Below, piece after piece: positions 46,262 to 58,459 of a DNA stretch of 64,000 nucleotides. The notes under the pieces were generated by a model. That model worked only from the letters and a program-made list of their open reading frames with translations. It was not told where the DNA came from and did no database searches. Position 1 is the stretch's first letter. Each line of letters starts with the position of its first letter. The stretch is taken from contig NC_073692.1 of NCBI RefSeq assembly GCF_029784155.1, positions 333,517,920-333,581,919 of the forward strand, given 5' to 3'. The translations under genes and the position numbers were made by a program. This stretch comes from Uranotaenia lowii. Taxonomy: Eukaryota; Arthropoda; Insecta; Diptera; Culicidae.

Positions 46262-48811
46262 TCACTTATAGATGTAATTTTCATCTTTGTTCTGCTTCCG
46301 AGCCCTCTTCGACCGTCGTGGTTCAGGTGTATCTCCGGTATTCACCAGTGATTCCTGTTGCTTTCTTTTCCTTGAATGCACCAAAGGTATTTTCACCTCC
46401 GATTCGCATTGTCTTCCTGTCTTATTGTCGTTCACCGTAGTTACAGTGCTGCTCGTCCAAACGGTTGGTCGGAAGACGTGATGTTCCTTTTCAGTTACTC
46501 GGACTTGACGTCGATGGGCCATTACCTCTGCGTTTCCAACAAGTATCTGCATGGTATTGGGCGAGAGAAATTTAAGGAATGAAGCTTTTATCCACCTAGC
46601 TGGATTGTGAGGATTATGGTTCTCGTACCATATCTCATCACCTTCAGCTAGTTCATCCTCCACCTCCACCTCTTTTGGAAAAACCACAACCTTATTTGTA
46701 AGTACTGAATCATCAGTTGATGAGTATTTTTTATGATGTTTAATATGTTTTTTTGGATTAATTAGGTCAAGTAAAGTTTTAGGTTTAAATGAAAAGATTT
46801 TGTCCGATGGACTCTTACCATCACTAGATAGAAAATTCCTATAATTAAAAAGAAACAAATTAATTTGGTCTTCCAGATTTAGTTGATTATATTGTGCATC
46901 AAGAAAGTACTTTTTTAACACATCTTTGACCGTCCGAACTAATCTTTCCGCTTGACCATTGCTGGATGGGTGATACGGTGGACTTTTCATGACCCTTATC
47001 CCTTGATTTTCCAAAAAGTTCACAAAGGAATGTGAGTTAAAGGGAGGCCCTCCATCTGACACCAAAATATCTGGTAGTCCAAATCTAGAAAAAAATTCCA
47101 CTAATTTCAGCAAAACTTTTCCTGTATCTGTTCCCCTTTTCATCCAGATAACTTCCAACCATTTAGAAAAGCTATCAACAATCAGAAGAAAAGTATGACT
47201 AGAATAATGAAAAAAATCAATATGCAGCCTACTGAATGGTTTAACAGCTGGAGTCCATTTAGAATCTAATTTTTGTTCAGTTATTACAGCCCTGCTATTG
47301 CAAATGTCACAATTAGCAGCAAGTTTTTCTATATCTTTGTTTATGCCAGCCCAAAACACTGAACTTCTGGCCAATTGTTTCATTTTAACTATACCTGCAT
47401 GATTTGCATGCAAAAGTTTGAGGAGTTTGTTTTGAAAAATTTGTGGTATTACAACCCTGCCTTGGTACAATAAACATTCATCAATAATTTCTAACTCGTG
47501 TTGATTTGAAAACATGCCACTATACTGTTTATCAAATTTTCTTGGCCAACCATTTCTCATATATGAAACTATTGTCGAAAGAAATGAATCTTTTTTTATT
47601 TCCTTAGCTACTTGAGTAAAGTCAATCGGAATATCCTTACTGAAATTTATACTCTTTACAAAGTCCATATCGAACTCTTCAGGAATCGACTGCTTTAGTG
47701 GGAATCGAGAACAGAAATCAGCATTACCCATTTTAGCTGATGGCCTGTACTGAATATCAAATTCGTAAATTGATAGTTCTAATATGAAACGTTGAAGTCT
47801 TGTGACATAAATAGAGTTTTGTCCATCTTTACCGAAAATTCCAACCAAAGGCTTATGATCTGTGAAAACTTGAAATTTTTGACCATATAGGTACTTGTGA
47901 AATTTTTTGATAGTGCAAACCAACGCTAAAGCTTCAAGATGAAGTATCGGATATTTTTTTTGTGCCTCATTTAAAGAAAATGAAGTAAAACATATTGGCT
48001 TTTCAAAACCGTCCACTATGTGTGCCATGACGCCTCCTAAACCATAGCCTGAAGCATCAGAAACCACTACTATGGGTTTATTGGGATCGTAAAATTCAAG
48101 AATATTTGCAGATAGCAATGAATTTTTACTTTTTTGAAAAGCAGTTTCACAATTTTCATCCCAAACAAACTTAACATCTTTTTTTAATAAATTGTACAAG
48201 TAATACAGTTTGCTTGATAAATGAGGAATAAATCTGTTGTAATAGTTTATTAATCCCAAATACGATTTAAGTTCGCTAACATTTGTTGGAGCTTGAGCTT
48301 TCTGCACCGTCAAAATTTTATCAGAACATGGTTTTAATCCTTTTTTGCTAATGATGTGACCCAAATATATTAACTCCTCAACAAAAAATTTGCATTTACT
48401 CAATTTTATTTTGATATTAGCTTTGGATAATCTATCCAAAACCAAGTAAAGTTTTTGTTTGCAATCTTCCCAATTTGAACCTGCAATTAATACATCATCT
48501 AAATAGCAAAATGCTTTTTCCAACCCTTCCAATACTCTGTCCATTACAGCTTGAAATTGACTGGCACTAGATGCACTTCCTTGAGGAAGACGATTATATG
48601 TAAAAAGTCCTTTAAAAGTGTTGATGACCATATATTTTCTGGATCTTTCTGACAGTGACAGTTGAGTGTACGCTCCCTCCAGATCAAGAGAACAGAAAAC
48701 ATTGCAACCTGACAGCTTAGCAAAAAGATCTTGAGCAATTGGAAGTGGATAACTATTTGGAATCAGAACCTTATTGATAGACACCTTACAATCTATCACA
48801 AGTAATAACAT
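46262..48811 (-). pseudogene. pol: Gypsy pol: RT core, RNase H, integrase
   Basis: An 849-codon open frame. RT motifs: LDLEGAY near residue 42, RLPQGSASS near 77 and catalytic FCYLDD near 101-106. RNase H follows (VVSDASGYGLGGVM; later FTDHKPLVGIF). The integrase begins with an HHCC zinc region (HANHAGIVKMKQLARS...CDICNSR), then the DDE core: LHIDFFHYSS, VSDGGPPFNS and PYHPSSNGQAERLVRTVKD. The C-terminus is basic (RRSKRARKQNK), possibly nuclear-targeting. The frame is out of register with the upstream protease frame, and the early RT fingers segment between the 'QNVIT' and 'LVIDCK' regions is missing. The first Met is therefore not a true start. I call it defective for that reason. Everything downstream is intact. 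Confidence 0.93.
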
Positions 48812-49418
48812 TTTGTTTTTGCAGGTTATCTAAGTACTCAGATACTTTATCCCTTAGTCGGTAAGGTACGTCATATGCCTTTTTGAAAATAGGTTTTTCA
48901 TTGTTGATATCAAGTTCAGCTTCATAACCCAAAATTGGAGAGGAAAAATCCTTGTTGAAAACATTTGGAAACTTTTCTTTCACGTCTTTTATGACTTCGT
49001 CAGTAGAATATAAATTTAATTTTTGTACCAAGGAGGAATCTGTAAAAAAATTTCTCCAATCAGGAAAAAAAATATCCAACCAATTCCTTCCTAAAAGCGG
49101 GATGAAACTGTGAGAACCGTCTAAAACAATAATTTTCAATTTGGTGTCAATATTTTTAAAATTGACCATTACTTTGGCTTCCCCCACAATGCGCAGCTTG
49201 GAACCATTTACCACTATTAGATTTTTATCAGTTGGTTTTAGTTTTTTATCAAAAAGTGCTGAAAATTGATTAATAACCATCACCGTAACAGAAGAACCAC
49301 AATCAACCTCCATCTGAATTAATTTGCCTTCGATTTTAACCGAAATTAAACATGGATTACTAATACCGTTGATTGAAGACAAATGCATGCATTGAAAAAC
49401 TACCTGTATCACTATCAT
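48786..49418 (-). pseudogene. pol: Gypsy pol: protease and start of RT
   Basis: This 210-codon frame overlaps the end of gag by 59 bases, in the +1 frame relative to gag (equivalent to -2). It contains an aspartic protease with active-site Asp39 in VDCGSSVTVM and the following flap/ILG-like region (VLDGSHSFIPLLGRNWLD). The RT N-terminus runs to LRDKVSEYLDNLQKQNVIT, where the reading runs out of frame into a stop. The active-site triad reads Asp-Cys-Gly rather than the usual Asp-Thr/Ser-Gly, which is unusual. Normally it would be made as a gag-pol fusion by frameshifting. Confidence 0.9.
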
Positions 49419-50364
49419 CGCTATCCGAATCTGAAACCCTTGGCCGCATGCGATTAAATAATTCGCTCAAATCCTTCTCGCAGCTTGGGTTTAGATTGTC
49501 AACGAAATTAACCGCTTGTTTTCTCAAGTTTTTAAGTTTGAAACACTTCCTTTTCGGATGACCTTTAATTTTGCAAAAATCGCAAACAGTGTTTTTATAA
49601 TCTGGTTTCCTCTTCCGGTCTTCCAGGTACGATGAATTTCCAGTCGTCTTAGGGGTCGCCCCTGTATACCGTCTCGGTTGTCTACTTTCGAAGTTTTCGC
49701 GGTGATGATGATAATTCCGAGCTTCATACGGACGTTCCCTTATTGCAACTCTGGTACCCAACCTGGTTTTAACTGGACCTCTTAGGTTAGCTACCTGTCC
49801 ATAACGACCAATACCACTGGTTGGACCCTGTCCACCCATTGCAAACGCATTGGTTTGAGCCATTTCCCAAGTAGCAACCAAGTTTTCCGCCATTTCCTGA
49901 GTGAGATTCTGCTCTATCAACAAACGCTGACGCAGATTAACATCCCTGACCCCGGCTATAATGCGATCCAATATCATACTAGACTTAGCTTCACCGAAAT
50001 TGCAAAATTCGGCTTGCATTTTCAAAGACAAGATGAAATCCTCCAATGTTTCATTCGGTTCTTGAACCCTAGTGGTGAATCTAAATCTTAAAATGCGCGA
50101 ACTTTCCTTTTTGTCAAACCTCTGCTTCAACCTATCAATCATGTCATCATAATCAGCATTTTCTAATTGTCCATTAGGATAAAGCAAAATCAATTCGTCG
50201 AAAACGACCGGTCCACCCAATGTGAACAATAAAGGTTTACGCTGTTCATTCAGAATATTGTTAACTTGAAAGCAAAATTTAAGCCTTTCAATCCAATTAG
50301 TAAATGAAGTACCTCTTCTATAAGGTTCAATTAACGCCATCAGATTTGCATTAATGTTCGCCAT
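49360..50364 (-). CDS. gag: Gypsy gag, intact, 334 residues
   Basis: The protein starts MANINANLMALIEPYRRGTS at 50364. The first about 180 residues form the capsid-like region (FTNWIERLKFCFQVN, DYDDMIDRLKQRF, PNETLEDFILSLKMQAEFC). A basic linker rich in Arg and Tyr follows. One CCHC zinc knuckle, CDFCKIKGHPKRKC, lies near residues 263-276 and would bind the element RNA. The acidic, Ser-rich C-terminus ends at 49360. No stops or frameshifts occur. Gag would form the cytoplasmic particle in which reverse transcription occurs. Confidence 0.95.
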   Translation of the reverse strand: MANINANLMALIEPYRRGTSFTNWIERLKFCFQVNNILNEQRKPLLFTLGGPVVFDELILLYPNGQLENADYDDMIDRLKQRFDKKESSRILRFRFTTRVQEPNETLEDFILSLKMQAEFCNFGEAKSSMILDRIIAGVRDVNLRQRLLIEQNLTQEMAENLVATWEMAQTNAFAMGGQGPTSGIGRYGQVANLRGPVKTRLGTRVAIRERPYEARNYHHHRENFESRQPRRYTGATPKTTGNSSYLEDRKRKPDYKNTVCDFCKIKGHPKRKCFKLKNLRKQAVNFVDNLNPSCEKDLSELFNRMRPRVSDSDSDDSDTGSFSMHAFVFNQRY

Positions 50365-51179
50365 TTTATCTTAACCGACAGTTATCGTTAAGGAAATAAA
50401 GTAAAAACCTCGAAAAAAAATCGAAGAACAAAAGCTTATTCACTCACCAAGAAAAATTATTTTTCAGCAAGATGAATCACCCGGAACAAACTAAATAGCT
50501 TACCAAAATCGCTCGACCTTTGCTGACTACAAGTTCTTACCAATCCCGTACGGATAATTTGTTGGAAGATGGTGGTTGCTTCTCCAATTCGGAGTCCAAG
50601 AGTGTAGCTATATTTATAATGAAAAATAAAATATTCACTATTTGATAAAAAAAACTATTATAAACCGCGATATTTGTTTTTATTCAATATTATAATTCAC
50701 TTTTCAAACAAAAAATTTCAATCGATAATTCGAACAAAAGTTCTTTAATATGTGAAAACAATTGGTACAGTTACCCTATGACGGCTACACTTTAGCAATG
50801 GCGATAAAAAATCGCAAAACAAAACCACCAAAAAGTAACAATTCAATTCCACAAAATGGCCAGTGAGCCCTAAATGGAACAATATCCAACACTTTGTAGC
50901 AATGGCGATCGAATTATCGATGAATTGCCCTTTTCTTTCCACTATTTCCACTTTTATTACTTACGGTTTTCTCGAAGGTTGACGGAGTCGACGAATGCGA
51001 TCAAGCTATTTCCAGCTCCCCCAGACACTTATCCACCGGCTTAAATTGCGAAAATTTATTTCTGCCACCGGGACCAACTTTTACCACACTGTTTTACGTA
51101 CCGACCGTTATTCGAAAAATTATTTCGAAGTCAGCACTTTTTAAACTTCCGCGAAACTAAATTTTCCTCGTCGCCAAAC
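50365..51179 (-). other. Gypsy 5' untranslated leader
   Basis: About 815 bp between the 5' LTR and the gag ATG, holding the primer site at its start and presumably the packaging signal. The short frames in it have no recognisable motif. Confidence 0.7.
51160..51176 (-). promoter_or_regulatory. Primer-binding site candidate
   Basis: Three bases after the 5' LTR, the minus strand reads TGGCGACGAGGAAAAT. It begins with the TGG that pairs with the CCA tail of a tRNA. The primer tRNA was not identified. Confidence 0.7.
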
Positions 51180-51411
51180 TGTTGTGTTCACAACCAAACA
51201 ATTTACCAACTGAGACTACAGTGGGAAGATGTAAAAGGGACTTTCAGGTACGTTAAGAATAACACAGATGTTGTAGTGATCAGTCGTTCGAATGGAAAGA
51301 GACCCGCTCTGTCATTCGTCGGTTATTTATTGACAATCCATACGTCTGATTGTACACTGTAATTATATGGAAGTTGAAATTTAATTAAATATAATGTAAT
51401 CAGACACCACA
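51180..51411 (-). repeat. 5' LTR of the gypsy element
   Basis: 232 bp, identical by eye to 45902-46133. As the upstream LTR on the minus strand it would contain the promoter. Confidence 0.96.
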
Positions 51412-52029
51412 GTTAAAAGAACATTTAGTAATTTTTTCGTAGAAAAATACTGAAAAATAAGCCGGTGACGAAGCACTTTCGAGGATGGTTTTTAGAAAAC
51501 AGGATTTGCGGTGGACACTGTATCTCAGCACAGAATCATCTGAAAGCAAAAAATCAGAGAAAAATATTTTTGATAGATATTTTTCTGGACCTCAACGATT
51601 TTATTTAACTTAAAAAATTTTGTTATGATATTTTTGTGGCTGTTTGTAGTAAAAACTACGGTTTTTCACGAAAAAATCCGCCATTTTTTATCTGTAAAAT
51701 CTCCCCAAAGTAAAAAAAAGAAAATCATTGGGGTTTGGTATTTTATATGTAGAAAATATGTTCCAAATTTGAAAAGAATCGGTGAAGTAGTTTTCAAATG
51801 ACGATGTCCACGGACTTTAAAAATGTGCTTTCGAGAAAAACGCGTTTGAAGTTTCTGCTCTTGCTTCCTTGCAGTATTAGATAGGAGGAGATAAAGGCCT
51901 ATAATTTTTACAGTTTTGCTTCGATTGACTTGAAAATTTGACACAACATTCTTGAAATGTTTTACAATAAGGAAATAAAAAAATAAAAAAATCGATTTTT
52001 TAAAGTGTTAGACCCTACTCCCCCTTTAA

Positions 52030-53244
52030 TTTCTAACTTCGGAACGTTTTACGAACTTTCCAAAGATTTATTAAAAACTTTGAATAGAATAAAATGAAAA
52101 TAAATGAAACGTTCAGAAATTTTCAATCAATGGTTTTAAAGTTTAAAATTTGAAACTTTAAACTTTTAAAGAGACAGAAGGTGGAAACAATGTTCTTTTG
52201 ATCCAAAATTTAGTTTCAAAAGCTCCCAAGAATATAATGTTTTCGGAAAACAAATATTCCCAGCAACTACAAACTTATTATTAAATATTTCATAAAATTT
52301 ATATAGTTTTACTTTTTAGTTCGATAATTGATTTGAAAATTTAAAAAAAAATATGAAGATGAAAATGATAAATTTTCTCACATTTTAAAAGGAAAACATT
52401 TAAGAAGAATTCCAATAAACTCGTCCAACCTTTTAAGAAATCTAATTAATAGAATTTAATTGATAACTCCTGGGAACAGCATTTTGGGCCTATGATTTAA
52501 CGATTGATTTGGTAGATTCAAGCGTCCTGAACTCGAATCTTTTGTTTTGTTTAAAATTAAGTATATTCAAAGATATCATTACAAGCTTTTCTGACACTTC
52601 TGAATGAAGATAAATAAAATTGGATTCATCTTACTATACTTGTTTCTAACCTTCAAAACTATTAGATTTTTGCTTTAAAAATATCTAAAATTCAATTTGG
52701 TTTGAAACTTCTTTGAAAATGAGGAAAAGTTAACAAATAGAATACCCCTATCACTTTTTTCGCCGAGCTCAAAGTTACTTGAAGTCTTAAGGAAAGTTGA
52801 TAATTGATATAAGACCTTTATTTTGAAATGAAATCTTTTTGTTTTAAAGCTTTAAAAAAAAAAATGTTAAAACGTCATAAATGATTCAAAAATATTTTCA
52901 AAAGTTATTTAAAAACAAAATCTGATAGAAAAATTCCATATTCTAATCCAGGGCACCCAAATTACTGAAAATAAGTTTTTCAATTCTTTGCACCTCGGAA
53001 GGATGTAAATTTTGTGACCTTGTGTAATTTATCATAACGTTTTAGAATGTGATGTTGAGAACGCAAAATGAAATTGAGTATGAAATTTGTTTCTTGAAGA
53101 ATATTTCATATCAGCTAGATTTTATGTAAATCAAATTTTTTAGTAATAAATAAGAGGATACTTATAGGTTGAAAATAGTGTTTTTTTTATGGACTTTTTA
53201 TGGTTTATGGTCATCAGGACCATCGTAAGTGGTAAAAACCTGAG
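52030..53244. other. AT-rich DNA, nothing recognised
   Basis: No gene, tandem array or transposon end was seen. Confidence 0.4.
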
Positions 53245-53248
53245 ACAT

Positions 53249-55700
53249 CACGGTGTCTCTGGGAGAAAACTTTATTTTTCGAAAATTAGCATCGCTAATT
53301 TTTGCACCGCTCGAAAGCTGGGACTTTCCCCTTTCATTTGAGCCCAAATTTGAAATAATCCACCGGGGGGTCTAGAACATTTCATTTTTATGGAGATTTT
53401 TTAACCTTTTTAACGGTTTTTCCAAAGACAAAATTATGCTTATCTCTGTGAAAACGCTCGTCTTCCCTTTAGCGTAAATCCAACATCATATGTCAATAAC
53501 ATGATTTAATAGGAAATTTCCCTGGCTACAATTTTGTGGAAGACATCAAAGTGATACAAATTGAGAGAAAAGAGTTGAAATGCCACGAACAGAGTGATTA
53601 TTATTTAATAAATAAAAATCTAATAAAACTTCTCACTACTGATTGTACTAAGACCAGAAAAAGTATTCTTCGAGCTTTGTTATTGATTATAGAGTGTATA
53701 AATGTTCAAACCGGTTTATTTACATTAAAAAATCACTCTTTTACATGAAATTGAGCAGGATTATCTGAAGTTATGAGCATTTGTAGGGTTGTATTCTAGA
53801 AAAATTGTCTCCCGTCTTTCTTGAAAATTTAGTTATTTATATTTTGAGCTAATTTAGTTTGAATACTTTATGAACAAACATCTAGGACTAGGAAACAAAT
53901 TAGATTTATTTCTTACATTTAAGCCCAAATTTTAAATAATTCACCTGGATTTCAAAATCCAACATCTATGTTGAAAATCTTTCATCCTTTTTGATGATTT
54001 CTGAAGGTTTTCATACTTTTAACTTTTGATCGATTGACACACGGGTATCACAAGCATGATAAAGTGTCATATATAAAATTTAAAAAAAAATTCAACCTAT
54101 TGTTTATGTTTAATTGCATAAATTAGTGTTTTTGAAGGCACTCGTGTATGTAAAAATCTGGTCGAATTTAAGTTTTCAAGCAAAAATTCTAGATTGTTCA
54201 TTTTTCTCACAAAAGTACACAAACTGAACCTAATGTCTTTAATTGATTTTTTTTATAAAAAGATAAAAGAAGATTACAAAATCTCAATATCAACTTTGGT
54301 TTCAACAATTTCAAGAGGTTGATTTGATGTAATATTCTGAAAATATTTTTTCAATTCACTCTGAGTTGTCAGATCTGTAATCATCAGATTATTTGCGATT
54401 TTTTTATTTCGTTTTCCGAAAATTTTCCATTTGTTCATATTGATGTTTTTTTTCAAATTTCCTAGATGAAATAAAAAAATATGGGTTTTTATCTGATAGT
54501 TTGGAATACTGCAAACATTTGTCTGTGGATTTATGCATTTTTGGCTTTCCCCTGGAATGCTATTTTCTTACTTCTATGAAAACAAAATATAACTTCGAGT
54601 CATGAACAATATTTAAAGCAGTGGCTTGAAATGTTTAAATTAATTTTTCTACATATGTTTCCCCAGATTAATCACTTATTCAAAATGTAACATTGCTCAA
54701 AGTATGAAATGAGTAAATAAATTTCCAAGTCAAGCTGGCGCCATCTTTTTTTTATATGGCCGGAATAAATTGGAAATCTATCTTTTGTCATTTGGAGTTG
54801 AAACATCACGAGGAGGGAGGAGGGGGGATTCAAAATAAAAATAATTCAAATTTTCAATGCATTGGAAAAAAAATTTAACCAAATCTGGCTTGCAACAGAC
54901 TTGTATACAATCTACATTGCACAAAATCAAACAATCGAGAAAATTATGATCAAACATTTGAAAAAAAAACCTAAACGGCAGGTGATATTACTCCCTTCTT
55001 CTTCAGTTTGGGTTTCGCTATTTCAACTGTTTAAATTTCGAACAATGTATTAAAACTTTGTTTAAAATATCTCAAACTTTATTTATTCGCTACTTCGGGA
55101 TTTTTGGAAAAATCGGAGTGACAAAAAAAAAAGAATTTGATATTTGTTCCGGAATAATAAAACCCTAAAAATGCTCATAACTTCAGATAATCCTGATAAA
55201 TTTTATATAAAGATTGATTTTTTAATGTAAATAAATCGTTTGAACATTTATACACTCTACAATCAATAACAAAGCTCGAAGAATACTTTTTCTAATCTAA
55301 GTACAATCAGTGGTGAGAAGTTTTATTAGATTTTTCTAATTAAACAATAATAACTCTGTTTGTGGCATGCCAACTCCTTTCTCTCAATTCGTATCACTTT
55401 GATGTCTTCCACAAAATTGTAGCCAGGGAAATTTCCTATTAAATCATGTTACTGACATATGATGTTGGATCTACGCTAAAGGGAAGACGAGCATTTTCAC
55501 AGTGATAAGCATAATTTTGTCTTTGAAAAAACCGTCAAATTGGTTAAAAAATCTTCAAAAAAATAAGATGTTCTAGACCCCCCGGTGGATTATTTCAAAT
55601 TTGGGCTCAAATGAAAGGGACAAGTCCCAGCTTTCGAATGGTGCAATAATTAACGATGCTAATTTTCGATAAATAAAATCGTTCCATCAGAGACACCGTG
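53249..55700. mobile_element. Large foldback element, 2452 bp
   Basis: The left arm (53249 to about 53790) and right arm (about 55160 to 55700) are inverted copies of about 540 bp, separated by a 1.37-kb loop. The ends read CACGGTGTCTCTG and its exact complement CAGAGACACCGTG, flanked by the direct repeat ACAT (53245-53248, 55701-55704). Arms share phrases such as 'ccaccgggggg(t)tctaga', 'gacgagc' and 'ctacaattttgtggaagacatc'. Divergence between arms is visible, so it is not recent. Part of the arm motif recurs weakly in the loop (about 53915-54000). No transposase was recognised, and the frame 53536-53748 in the left arm has no motif. Confidence 0.8.
54757..55154. mobile_element. MITE of the 10.4-kb family, in the foldback loop
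   Basis: Starts tggccggaataaattggaaa, contains 'catttggagttgaaacatcacgaggagggagg' as in the 10441 copy, and ends tttgatatttgttccgga. It abuts the right arm of the foldback element. Non-coding. Confidence 0.65.
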
Positions 55701-55889
55701 ACATGGCTTCCAAATTGTTGATGTTTTAAATAAGTATTCGATAAATTAATATTGAAGTTAAAATTGTTGATTTCAAACAATCAACTTGTTTAGTCACACT
55801 TTTTAATAATCACTTATTCTAGAGGCGAGGTAGGGTTCTTGTATATCAAGTTCAGAGTTTCAATACAAAAAATTGATTGAATTGCAAAT

Positions 55890-56235
55890 CGAATTTTGAA
55901 TTGAATCACGAGAGGATAGATAATAAAAAATAATCCAAATTTTCAATTAATAGGAATAAAATCGAAAAAATCTTATATGCATCAAACTTGCATACAATCT
56001 AGAATGCCCAAAATTGAAAAATCAATTTTTTTTTAGATCGAAAATTTGAAAAATCTCGAAAACAAAAGGTGATTCTCAACTTCTTCAGTTTGACTCTCGC
56101 TGTTGCAAATTCATAAATTTTCAAAGAATTTATCAAATCTTCGATTAAAACACGTTAAACTTATTCCCCCTTCGGAATTTTCGCTTAATCGGAGGGGAGG
56201 GTGACAGAAGAAGAATTTCATATATGTTCCGGCCT
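55890..56235. mobile_element. MITE of the 10.4-kb family, left end decayed
   Basis: The body phrases 'aatcacgagaggatagataataaaaaataatccaaattttcaat' and 'ggaggggagggtgacagaagaagaattt' and the right end atatgttccggcct match the copies at 10441 and 54757. The left terminus is no longer recognisable. Confidence 0.55.
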
Positions 56236-58455
56236 TAATTTCATTTCTAGAACGGCTTATATGTAGTGCCATGAAATGAAATTTCTAAAGCCTAGGGCGA
56301 TTTAAAACTTTTTTCAGCCAGAGACGAACAAAATTTTCGACTCTTATTTATCATCTTTTCAGATCAAGTAACTTACCCCTTAGCATGTTGAAAATATTAC
56401 TTAGAAAAACTCTGCATGGAGAGGGGGGGGGGGAACATCTAAAAACCTCTTTGTTTGAACGGTTTTGTTAGTTGCTATTTAAAACATAAGTCAAAGCGGT
56501 TTGCATTCTTCAGAAAAGTAAAATTTAATCGGAATCTGTTCAATATAGAACTTAACAAAGTCCTTTCGTGCTGCCAAAACAATTTATATTTTTTTCCTAT
56601 AGAATACCTTAAATTTTGAGGAATTTCACTTTTTTAAAGCATTGTGTCTCTGATATTGAAATACTTAGATAAATTAGTAATGTTTGGTTGATTGAAGCAT
56701 GGTAAAAAATCCAAATTATGATTTTTATTTCATAAAAGCTTGTCGGTCCATCAATTATCAGTGATTGGTTATACTTGAGTCTCTAAACACCACATTATCA
56801 AAATTGGAGCTGTTTAAAAAAATCTGATAAAAGATTCGAATTCACCAGGATAATTCAGAATCAGTTATTCAAACATTGGCACCAAAAATTATGTACATTA
56901 CATATGTACATTCAACGCACTGTGAATTCTGAAGTTTTCATTGCTGGTGAAAAGCTCTTCGGTTTCTCATAGCTTAGACTAACTTGAAAGCAAAATGTAA
57001 ATTTAGATAACAAAGTAAGTCTGCTAAGTTGCGATGGTCATCAGGCAGTAACATAGTGTATAACCTCTATATTGAACGACCTCCGCCAGGAAAGACAGAC
57101 AGAATGGGGAGAAACATTTTCCAAAAACTAAATATCATCATATCATCCAGTCACGACAAAACCCGATAGCTTACTTCTTAATTTAAGTTTTATAGTTTAA
57201 TCCACCTGCCATGGCTCGAGCACTAAAAAGCGTCATCCATTCACACACCCACTGCGCCAACAGGAGGGTACACACCTTCACCAGGTTTTATGAGTATTTC
57301 CAGTATTGGATTGAATTTTAAAAAGGACTTAAATTTAAATTTAACAAAAAAAATGTATTTGAAAAATTTAACAATAAATGAACTTTTATTCTACAGCTTA
57401 TTTTAAAGTAATTTTGCTCGTAAAACGATCTAAGACTTTTTGAAAAAAAACTGTATGCCAGTTTCGATTTCTACCAACATGTTTTTAACCTATCCAAAAC
57501 GAAGGAAACGGAAGAGGTATTGCAGGAACCGGGAGTGTATTTCCGAGACATTGTTGATAGTTTTTTCTTGGAACGTCTAGGAACCTACCTTTCGTTGAGA
57601 GAAGACACACAGGAGCAGTGCGTTTCTGGCTGAAGTCTTGTTGGGGCTCAATTTTGTCCTACAATCATGAGAACGAAGGAAATGATGGAAATGACCTAGT
57701 GTAATAACTTTGAACTTTCCTTCTATTGGGAAGAGTTTTTTCGCCCAACTCGATTGGGGCTTTCGATGTTGCGAGTCAATGGGGTGGTTTCGATGTTTCT
57801 AGTAAGGATCCTACCCACTAGAAGGAAACCACACTTTTGTTATGATGGCTGTCCGTCATGTTGAAGAATTTATATGCACCTATTTCGAGGGCAGGCAGCT
57901 GAATTGAACAGTTGAATGGAAATGGAGTAGTAATAAATTGTGCATTTATGCCACTCGCTTATGATGTTCGTTATCAGTTGCACCGATCAGTTTTTTTGTT
58001 ATTGTTTTTTTTTTGTACAAGTGTCATAAAAATAACATTATTTTGCTTTACACATTTAAATTGACGTAATCAACTAGGACCTTGAATGAAAACTTCATCG
58101 TTCTAATCTATATGAGTTCCTTACAGTTAAATAGGTAAGATGTGAAGTTTATCAATTATGAGTTACTTGTTTACCCGGTGTGCATTGCTACACCTTGTTA
58201 AATTGAAGAGAATTTTGAAAAAAAATATAAAATTATACTGTTTAGCTTTTTATATTATAGTCTAAATTCAACATTATAATATTCTAACCCCTTGAAATGA
58301 ATGTTGTAACGTAAATTTCGAATTGCAATACGAAAGAAATAAATTGTAATTTTTTTGAGTATTTTTTTCATAAGATCTGTATGTCTTAAATTAAGACTCT
58401 GTTTTTTGTTTATTAATAAGTTCTTAAATTCTACCAACGATTCTATTTGTATTAA
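56236..58455. other. No gene recognised
   Basis: A G-run occurs at 56422-56433. The segment 57450-57910 has more balanced base composition ('aacgaaggaaacggaagaggtattgcag', 'gaacgtctaggaacctacc'). It might be an old exon or repeat, but frames are broken and I recognise nothing. Confidence 0.35.
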
Positions 58456-58459
58456 ATTC

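Larger units (their letters stand above)
45902..51411 (-). mobile_element. Ty3/gypsy LTR retrotransposon, recent insertion, 5510 bp
   Basis: Two 232-bp LTRs (45902-46133 and 51180-51411) appear identical at every base. The 5-bp duplication GTTAA flanks the element (45897-45901, 51412-51416). On the minus strand the order is 5' LTR, primer site, gag, protease-RT-RNase H-integrase, polypurine tract, 3' LTR, which is the Ty3/gypsy gene order. No envelope gene exists between pol and the LTR (about 130 bp). Protein wording resembles the mag-like lineage, by inference. The pol frame is broken by a small deletion. Confidence 0.95.
45789..52025. mobile_element. TTAA-flanked MITE split by a gypsy retrotransposon
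   Basis: TTAA lies at both junctions (45785-45788, 52026-52029), with imperfect inverted termini: ggggtgattagggtctaac on the left, gttagaccctactccccct on the right. Without the gypsy insertion (45902-51411) and one target copy, the MITE would be about 720 bp. TTAA duplication with short TIRs is typical of piggyBac-type elements. No transposase is present. Confidence 0.7.

Noticed and set aside
46255..46582. Short plus-strand frames over the end of pol
   Set aside because: Shadows of the minus-strand pol frame, without motifs.
53536..53748. 70-residue frame in the foldback arm
   Set aside because: The mirrored arm does not keep the frame open, so there is no sign of selection for coding.
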